DNA from: Rhodocyclaceae bacterium | Lineage (GTDB): Bacteria > Pseudomonadota > Gammaproteobacteria > Burkholderiales > Rhodocyclaceae | NCBI GenBank assembly: GCA_016702335.1 | Contig: JADJEF010000020.1 | Span: 868,001-932,000, forward strand | DNA: 64,000 bases | Reading direction: 5' to 3' | Shown here: positions 59,500-64,000 of the stretch, piece after piece | Layout of the letters: each line of letters begins with the position of its first letter | How positions within the stretch are numbered: the first letter of the stretch is position 1 | Program-made: the position numbers and the translations under genes | Notes under the pieces: generated by a model | Databases searched by the model: none | What the model saw: only the letters and a program-made list of their open reading frames with translations | What the model was told of the DNA's origin: nothing

Positions 59500-60504
59500 T
59501 TACAGTGCCGAGCTCCTTGGCGCGCGGCGTGCCCGGTGCACCCGGTTTGCTCGCAGAGCAATTTTTGCGTGCTCGCGCAGAACGGGACCCTCCTCATCCG
59601 GCACGAAGGATAGTGGGGCCGCCACAGGAACCGGCTTTCCCCAAGGCTCACCGGAATTCCGTTCGGAAGTCGGCGCTGGTGATACGGCGATTGACGGTGT
59701 AACTTGCGGAACTGGCGTAACAGCTCGTTGCGGCTCCGCGTTCTCTTCCAAACCCAAATCGGCCACAGCCTCGGCAGCACGCACCAACTCCATGCGTCCG
59801 TCCAGATGTTCGACAATCCCGGTGCAACTATCTACCCAATCGCCGCAATTAATATAGGTCAGTCCGGTCATCGGGCGTATCGCAGCCGAGTGAATGTGCC
59901 CGCAGATCACCCCGTCCAGGCCGTGCTCACGCACCGCGTGGGCCACGCTGTCTTCAAAATCGAAAATGAAGCTGACGGCCTTCTTTACCTTGGTCTTGGC
60001 GTAGCCCGCCAGCGACCAGTAGCCGGGTCGTCCTAGCAAGCGACGCGTATCGGCAATCACGCCATTCAAGCGTACCAGGCCGTTATACGCTACGTCACCC
60101 AGCACAGTGACCCACCGGTGATAGCGCGTCACCTGATCATAGACATCGCCATGCACCAGCAGATAACGCAAGCCATCCGCGGCCACGTGAATATGCTCAT
60201 TCCTGACCAGGATTTCGCCAAATGAAACGCCATCGTGATCGCGCATGGCTTCGTCGTGGTTACCCGGAATGAACATTACATGCTGCCCGTGCCGGGCACG
60301 GCGCAGGATTTTTTGCACCACCGTGTTCTGTGCCGGGCTCCAGTAGATGCCGCGCTTCATTGCCCACAGATCGACAATATCGCCCACCAGGTACAGGTAC
60401 TCGGAGTCATAGAGGCGCAGAAACTCAAGCAGTCGCTCGGCCTGACAGCCGCGCGTACCCAAGTGCACGTCTGAGATGAAGATGGAGCGAACCTTGATCG
60501 TCAT
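59500..60504 (-). CDS. plcP: PlcP-type metallophosphoesterase (phospholipase C of lipid remodelling)
   Basis: 334 residues. Calcineurin-type motifs: SIFISDVHLGTRGCQAERLL, YLVGDIVDLW, FIPGNHDEAMRDHDG, LLVHGDVYDQV, VICGHIHSAAIRPM and INCGDWVDSC. The G-C-Q-A-E-R-L-L and C-G-D-W-V-D/E-S-C segments match the Sinorhizobium PlcP group rather than LpxH. PlcP removes head groups from phospholipids to give diacylglycerol under phosphate starvation. The last ~80 residues are an extra Pro-rich tail that includes a repeat-encoded IAVSPAPTS. It overlaps the glycosyltransferase gene (ATGA), third in the olsB operon. A general UDP-diacylglucosamine hydrolase role is the alternative. Confidence 0.82.
   Translation of the reverse strand: MTIKVRSIFISDVHLGTRGCQAERLLEFLRLYDSEYLYLVGDIVDLWAMKRGIYWSPAQNTVVQKILRRARHGQHVMFIPGNHDEAMRDHDGVSFGEILVRNEHIHVAADGLRYLLVHGDVYDQVTRYHRWVTVLGDVAYNGLVRLNGVIADTRRLLGRPGYWSLAGYAKTKVKKAVSFIFDFEDSVAHAVREHGLDGVICGHIHSAAIRPMTGLTYINCGDWVDSCTGIVEHLDGRMELVRAAEAVADLGLEENAEPQRAVTPVPQVTPSIAVSPAPTSERNSGEPWGKPVPVAAPLSFVPDEEGPVLREHAKIALRANRVHRARRAPRSSAL
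59665..59691 (-). repeat. Dispersed 27-base repeat, copy 10 (inside plcP)
   Basis: Minus strand: ATCGCCGTATCACC then AGCGCCGACTTCC. Read in frame as IAVSPAPTS in the C-terminal tail of PlcP. Confidence 0.83.
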
Positions 60505-61748
60505 CCCGACACCATTGGCGCAGGCGTCATCGCGCAGGGGCTCTCGTAGGGTAACTGCACCACCATACGGTGATGCAGCTCGTTGATGCGTGCGAAGCTG
60601 GCTGCCGCCGACAGGTGCGCGACCGACGCGGCACAGCGGCTACGAACGTCCTCGCGCTGGCCGTTGCTACGCAGTCCGGCAGCCAGTTCGCGTGCCGCCG
60701 CTACAAACGCATCACTACTTCCTGCCGGCACCAGACGGCCGGTCAGGGCGCTTTTGAGCAGGGTGGATAGCGCCGGTGTCTGCCAGGCAACGACCGGCAG
60801 CCCGCAGGCGAGCGCTTCCGCTGCCGCTGTTTCGCGCGCTGCGCCGACTTCCGGAAGCAGCAGCAGATCACAGGCCGAGTAGTGGCCGGCCAGAGCGATG
60901 CCCGTGCGTGGCTCGACAAAAATCCAGTCGGGGTAGCACTCGGCGAGTTCCGCACGCAACGGCCCATCACCCATCAAAACAAAGCGTGCATCCGGGTGCC
61001 ACACGCGCAAGGCATTGAAGCTACGGATCACCTGATCAATGCACCCGCCAGCTTTGAGCGGACCGACATAGCTCGCTACCAGCGTGGTGGGTGATACGCC
61101 CCAGCGTGAGCGCAGAAGACCTCCGCGGCCCGTCGTATTGAACACCCGTGTATCCAATGGCCGTTCAATCAACTCAACGCGACGCACCCCACGCACCCAC
61201 AGTGCATCACGGTCACACACTGTACGGGCCAGCAGGGTGCTGGCACTGGCATGCAGGTAGCGCTGATAGCGCCGCTTCAGCCCGGTACCAAAGCGGGCAT
61301 GGGCACCCTCGCCCTGGCGACAGGACACGTCCGCCACCTCAACAAGCGCCGGAATCTGCATCTGCCGGGCCACGGTGACGGCCGACCAAGCCAGCGCCCC
61401 CTCACCCAGGACATGAATGACGTCGGGGCGCTGCCGCTCCCAGCGCTGTCTCAGCCGGCCCGGCGCGGGCAACGAGATAGCGCTGGTGCCACCACCCGGC
61501 CAGCGCAGGGAAGGGAGCAGGCAATCGCGCAAACGCCGTGCGCTACGCTCATCGCACTCCGGGTCGCCGGAATGCTTGTCCAACCACGACTCAAGACCAC
61601 CGGGAGCCTGAGGCGACTCGATCTGCAGCCGCTGCGAACGAATCAGATCGATGCTATCGCCATGTGCCAGAGCGCCTGGCAGCCACTCCGGACTGGGCTG
61701 CCCGCGCGCGCCATCGCTGACCACCGCCAGATTCAGGTTGTAGTCCAT
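60501..61748 (-). CDS. GT4-like glycosyltransferase in the olsB-plcP operon, degenerate donor motif
   Basis: 415 residues, paralogous to the enzyme at 20.8-22.1 kb (compare HGDSIDLIRSQ with RGDSVDLIRPRQ; FVLMGDGPLRAEL with IFVGDGPLRGQV). The location between olsB and plcP matches Agt-type lipid glycosyltransferases that sugar-coat the diacylglycerol released by PlcP. The N-terminal glycine-rich ETYPPEVNGV motif of the paralogue is not present, and the first Glu of E-x7-E appears to be Ala (ARETAAAEALACG). It may use another donor or be impaired. It starts directly after the olsB stop. Confidence 0.78.
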   Translation of the reverse strand: MDYNLNLAVVSDGARGQPSPEWLPGALAHGDSIDLIRSQRLQIESPQAPGGLESWLDKHSGDPECDERSARRLRDCLLPSLRWPGGGTSAISLPAPGRLRQRWERQRPDVIHVLGEGALAWSAVTVARQMQIPALVEVADVSCRQGEGAHARFGTGLKRRYQRYLHASASTLLARTVCDRDALWVRGVRRVELIERPLDTRVFNTTGRGGLLRSRWGVSPTTLVASYVGPLKAGGCIDQVIRSFNALRVWHPDARFVLMGDGPLRAELAECYPDWIFVEPRTGIALAGHYSACDLLLLPEVGAARETAAAEALACGLPVVAWQTPALSTLLKSALTGRLVPAGSSDAFVAAARELAAGLRSNGQREDVRSRCAASVAHLSAAASFARINELHHRMVVQLPYESPCAMTPAPMVSG

Positions 61749-62576
61749 TCACTCTCCGCTGTGCAAAAATCGGCGCGCATAGCGGGGACCTATCTGGCTC
61801 ATGGGCATGAGCACCAGCACATCAGCGCAGTTGAATTGCGGGTCCCATGCCGGCTCGCCGCAAATCCACGCGCCGGCCCGGACATAGCCCTTGATCAAGG
61901 GCGGGATGACGGCATCCTGATCATTGCCCAAGCGCTCGATGGGCAGGCGATTCAAGGGAAAGGTGCTGTACTCCTGAGGGGCGCGGAACTGCGCATCGAG
62001 GGAACGATACACGTTGGCGGCATTGTGTCCGCCATCGGCCATGCCGATCGAGGCGCAGCCCATCAGGTAGCGGTAGTTGCCTTCGGCCATGTAGGCCGCG
62101 AGCCCCTGCCAGAGGAGCGCGATCACAGCGCCGCTGCGGTAATCGCGATGGATACATGAACGTCCGACTTCAACCAGTTGCGGGCGCAGCGCCTCCAATC
62201 GCTCAATGTTGAATTCCTTTTCCGAGTAGTACTCGCCTACCGCCTGCGCCGCAACCGGAGGCAGGATGCGATAGGTGCCGACAACGCGCCCGGCGTCGAG
62301 ATCGCGCACGATCAGGTGGTCGCAGAAATCATCGTAGTAGTCAATATCGTGCCCCGGCACGCCGGAGCAGATTTCTGCACCAAACTCGTCAGCGAAGACC
62401 TTGAAGCGCAGTCGCTGTGCCTCGCGCAGTTCCTCTTCCGTGCCAGCAAAGCCGAGCGTGTAGTGCCCCAGCCGCATGCTCAACTGCGGCGTGGCACGCC
62501 TTAACGGCGACGAACGCCCTGACTCTCGTGATACACCGGTGCCGCTGCCCCGGATTATTTCGCCCATGCGACTCAT
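61749..62576 (-). CDS. olsB: OlsB-like ornithine N-acyltransferase
   Basis: 275 residues. After a ~35-residue basic extension comes a hemolysin/OlsB-type GNAT fold: GFAGTEEELREAQRLRFKVFADEFGAE, DYYDDFCDHLIVRD, GRVVGTYRILPP, VEVGRSCIHRDYRSGAVIALLWQG, MGCASIGMADGG and PPLIKGYVRAGAWICG. OlsB makes lyso-ornithine lipid from ornithine and 3-hydroxyacyl-ACP. OlsA is not in the window. It is first in the operon with the glycosyltransferase and plcP, behind a four-half-site PHO box. Related COG3176 proteins of unknown substrate are the alternative. Confidence 0.83.
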   Translation of the reverse strand: MSRMGEIIRGSGTGVSRESGRSSPLRRATPQLSMRLGHYTLGFAGTEEELREAQRLRFKVFADEFGAEICSGVPGHDIDYYDDFCDHLIVRDLDAGRVVGTYRILPPVAAQAVGEYYSEKEFNIERLEALRPQLVEVGRSCIHRDYRSGAVIALLWQGLAAYMAEGNYRYLMGCASIGMADGGHNAANVYRSLDAQFRAPQEYSTFPLNRLPIERLGNDQDAVIPPLIKGYVRAGAWICGEPAWDPQFNCADVLVLMPMSQIGPRYARRFLHSGE

Positions 62577-62607
62577 GTTTTCTCCTGTTCACTTTATCGT
62601 GGCGAGG

Positions 62608-62663
62608 AGTGTGTAAATTTTGTGTGACGGGCTCGTGTCGCAGATATTTCAGTTATGTGTCAT
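62608..62663 (-). promoter_or_regulatory. Putative four-half-site PHO box and -10 of the olsB-GT-plcP operon
   Basis: Minus strand, at 11-base spacing: ATGACAC (62657-62663), CTGAAAT (62646-62652), GCGACAC (62635-62641) and CCGTCAC (62624-62630). Ten bases later is CACACT (62608-62613), a weak -10. olsB starts at 62576 with AGGAG just upstream. Confidence 0.68.
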
Positions 62664-62664
62664 T

Positions 62665-64000
62665 TCATGGGCCATCAGCTTCTCGATGGCGGCGCTGACG
62701 TTGGTCCGCCAGCACCGATACAAGCTCCCTGGAGCGCCGCACAGGAGCCGGCAAGACTGCTTCGCCGGCCGGATTTTCTCCGGTCGCCGTGACCGTCAGC
62801 CATTGATTGAGCAAGCGGCGCAGCCGTTCGGGTGCCAGCCCACCGGTAACATCGGTTTGCTGAAACAGCCAGAGTGAAAACGCCATGAAGCGGGCAAAGG
62901 GATCGTTGCCCAGCAGCGCTGGCAGGCAGTCGGCATAGCGACCGGAGTTGGCCACCAGATCCCAATAGCGGGCGAAACGAGCCATCTGCTGCATCTCCGA
63001 AAACGCGATCCGGTCATTGGCCAGCAGCGCATAGGGCGGATACGGGTCATAAACCATGGCAAAGGGCGCGGTATGGCGGACGATGGGTGTGCCACGCAGG
63101 CGTTTGAGTATGCCGAGCTGGATTTCGTGTGGACCCAGAGCCACGAGCCGATTGAAGCCCTGCGCGAAGCTTGCCAGGTCTTCTCCCGGCAAACCGGCAA
63201 TCAGATCGACGTGCAGGTGGGCGTGTGAATGCGTGCGCAGCCAGCGCAGGTTGTCCTCGGCACGTTGATTGTCCTGACGGCGACTGATCAGCGCCTGCAC
63301 CTGCGGATTGAACGTCTGGATGCCGATCTCGAATTGCAGACAACCCGGCGGAAAGCGCGCTATCGATTGTTTCAAGGCCTCAGGCAGATGGTCGGGCACC
63401 AGTTCGAAGTGCGCGAAAACCGCATCCTCGGGGTGATCCGTGATGCGCTGATAGAAGAAATCGAGAATGCGCGCGCTGGTGTCGACCTTGAGATTGAAGG
63501 TGCGATCAACAAACTTGAACCGCCGCGCTCCACGCTCGTACAGCCGGGCCATGGCCGCGAGAAATTCATCCAGCGCAAACGGCCAGGCGGTTTTGTCCAG
63601 TGCCGAAAGACAGAACTCGCACTTGAACGGGCAGCCGCGCGAGGCCTCGACGTAGATGTTGCGGCGGGCGATGTCGGCGTCTGAGTACTCGTCATAGGGC
63701 AGGCGCAGAGCGGCAAGCGGGGGTTGCTCACCCGCGCTGATTCGTGGCAGCGTCGGCTTGCCGGCAAGAATCTGGCCGCACAAGCGCGGAAAGCTCACCT
63801 CGCCCCAGCCAGTAATCACGTAGTCCGCAAGAGCGGTGATGGCCTGCTCATCTACCTCGTATGACACTTCCGGCCCGCCGAGCACCAGCACCACCTCCGG
63901 GGCGATGCGCTTGAGCAGCGCGACGAGGCGCGTCGATTCCTCGACGTTCCAGATATAGACCCCCAGGCCGATAATGCGTGGAGCGTGCGCCAGCAGGCGT
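62665..64000 (-). CDS. B12-binding-domain radical SAM protein, 5' part missing
   Basis: At least 445 residues; the frame stays open to the right edge. The visible start (APRIIGLGVYIWNVEES, VLVLGGPEVSYEVDE) is the end of a B12-binding-like domain. The radical SAM cluster motif is ASRGCPFKCEFCLSALD (C-x3-C-x2-C), followed by RFKFVDRTFNLKV, FEIGIQTFNPQV and HVDLIAGLPGEDLASF. The C-terminal part (QLGILKRLRGTPI, DRIAFSEMQQMARFARYWD) fits a DUF4080-type tail. Substrate unknown; such enzymes often do methyl or lipid/tetrapyrrole chemistry. Confidence 0.85.
   Translation of the reverse strand, partial: RLLAHAPRIIGLGVYIWNVEESTRLVALLKRIAPEVVLVLGGPEVSYEVDEQAITALADYVITGWGEVSFPRLCGQILAGKPTLPRISAGEQPPLAALRLPYDEYSDADIARRNIYVEASRGCPFKCEFCLSALDKTAWPFALDEFLAAMARLYERGARRFKFVDRTFNLKVDTSARILDFFYQRITDHPEDAVFAHFELVPDHLPEALKQSIARFPPGCLQFEIGIQTFNPQVQALISRRQDNQRAEDNLRWLRTHSHAHLHVDLIAGLPGEDLASFAQGFNRLVALGPHEIQLGILKRLRGTPIVRHTAPFAMVYDPYPPYALLANDRIAFSEMQQMARFARYWDLVANSGRYADCLPALLGNDPFARFMAFSLWLFQQTDVTGGLAPERLRRLLNQWLTVTATGENPAGEAVLPAPVRRSRELVSVLADQRQRRHREADGP

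Noticed and set aside
59472..59505. CTGTAAC and TAAAAT upstream of the CYTH/CHAD gene as a PHO promoter
   Set aside because: The second half-site (AGAAGTG) does not match, although the 21-base distance and -10 are good. Mentioned in the gene entry only.
5061..59691. Dispersed repeats considered as a CRISPR array
   Set aside because: Copies are kilobases apart, in both orientations, without regular spacers, and no cas genes are present.
60841..60858. Possible eleventh repeat copy (GCGCCGACTTCCGG) inside the glycosyltransferase gene
   Set aside because: Only the right part of the core matches; the ATCGCCGT and ACCA parts are absent, so chance similarity is likely.

Overview
The window is bacterial and GC-rich, with almost wall-to-wall genes. 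Gene content (TsaD, MtgA, RarD-type EamA protein, betaproteobacterial-style CorA, CSS-EAL protein, PPK2, H1-like KAP protein) suggests a betaproteobacterium. I cannot name a genus. I see no rRNA, tRNA, IS element, prophage or CRISPR array.

Layout. 1-14.9 kb is mostly housekeeping: ychF (cut by the left edge), tsaD, an orphan sensor kinase, a Tim44-like protein, an AIM24-type protein, corA, then a leftward run mtgA-aroE-tonB-like-RNase II-rarD-uppP, and a rightward HD-GYP gene and apaH. 15-29.4 kb is signalling and envelope lipid genes: GGDEF protein, psd, a membrane-anchored class III aminotransferase, a glycosyltransferase/Mpo1-like/ugd operon, an HAD phosphatase, a response-regulator HD-GYP protein plus kinase, and a CheA-like/CheY/CheX operon followed by a small lipoprotein. 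30-38.7 kb has a periplasmic-binding-protein/sensor-kinase pair, an atypical pyruvate kinase, and a STAS/HATPase/SpoIIE partner-switching set with an apparent frameshift. 38.7-45.1 kb is the complete pstSCAB-phoU-phoB-phoR operon. 45.3-64 kb has a CSS-EAL phosphodiesterase, a TPAT/TRAP transporter with TatT, an H1-like protein, ppk2, a second CheA-like kinase, two tiny membrane proteins, an M14 peptidase, a CYTH/CHAD protein, and an operon olsB-glycosyltransferase-plcP. A B12-type radical SAM gene is cut by the right edge.

Main observation. Reading intergenic regions by eye, I find about 18 sites built as PhoB (PHO) promoters: 7-base half-sites resembling CTGTCAY at 11-base spacing, then almost always exactly 10 bases, then a -10-like hexamer (often TAGnnT or GACAAT). 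They lie upstream of pstS, the GGDEF, HD-GYP and EAL genes, both CheA-like operons, the binding-protein/kinase pair, the pyruvate-kinase operon, the STAS operon, tatT-TRAP, ppk2, olsB-GT-plcP, a lipoprotein and two tiny membrane proteins. Two more have no obvious gene and may make small RNAs. If real, most of the 15-63 kb region is a phosphate-starvation island. It would join phosphate uptake, replacement of phospholipids by ornithine and glyco-lipids (PlcP, Agt-like GT, OlsB, Ugd), polyphosphate metabolism (PPK2, CHAD, H1-like protein) and c-di-GMP/chemosensory signalling.

Second observation. Ten copies of a 27-base dispersed repeat (core ACCAGCGCCGACTTGC) occur across the window. Five lie inside coding genes; in four of those they are read in the same frame, giving a peptide like AVxPAPT. 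All calls come from reading sequence and supplied translations; nothing was searched or computed.
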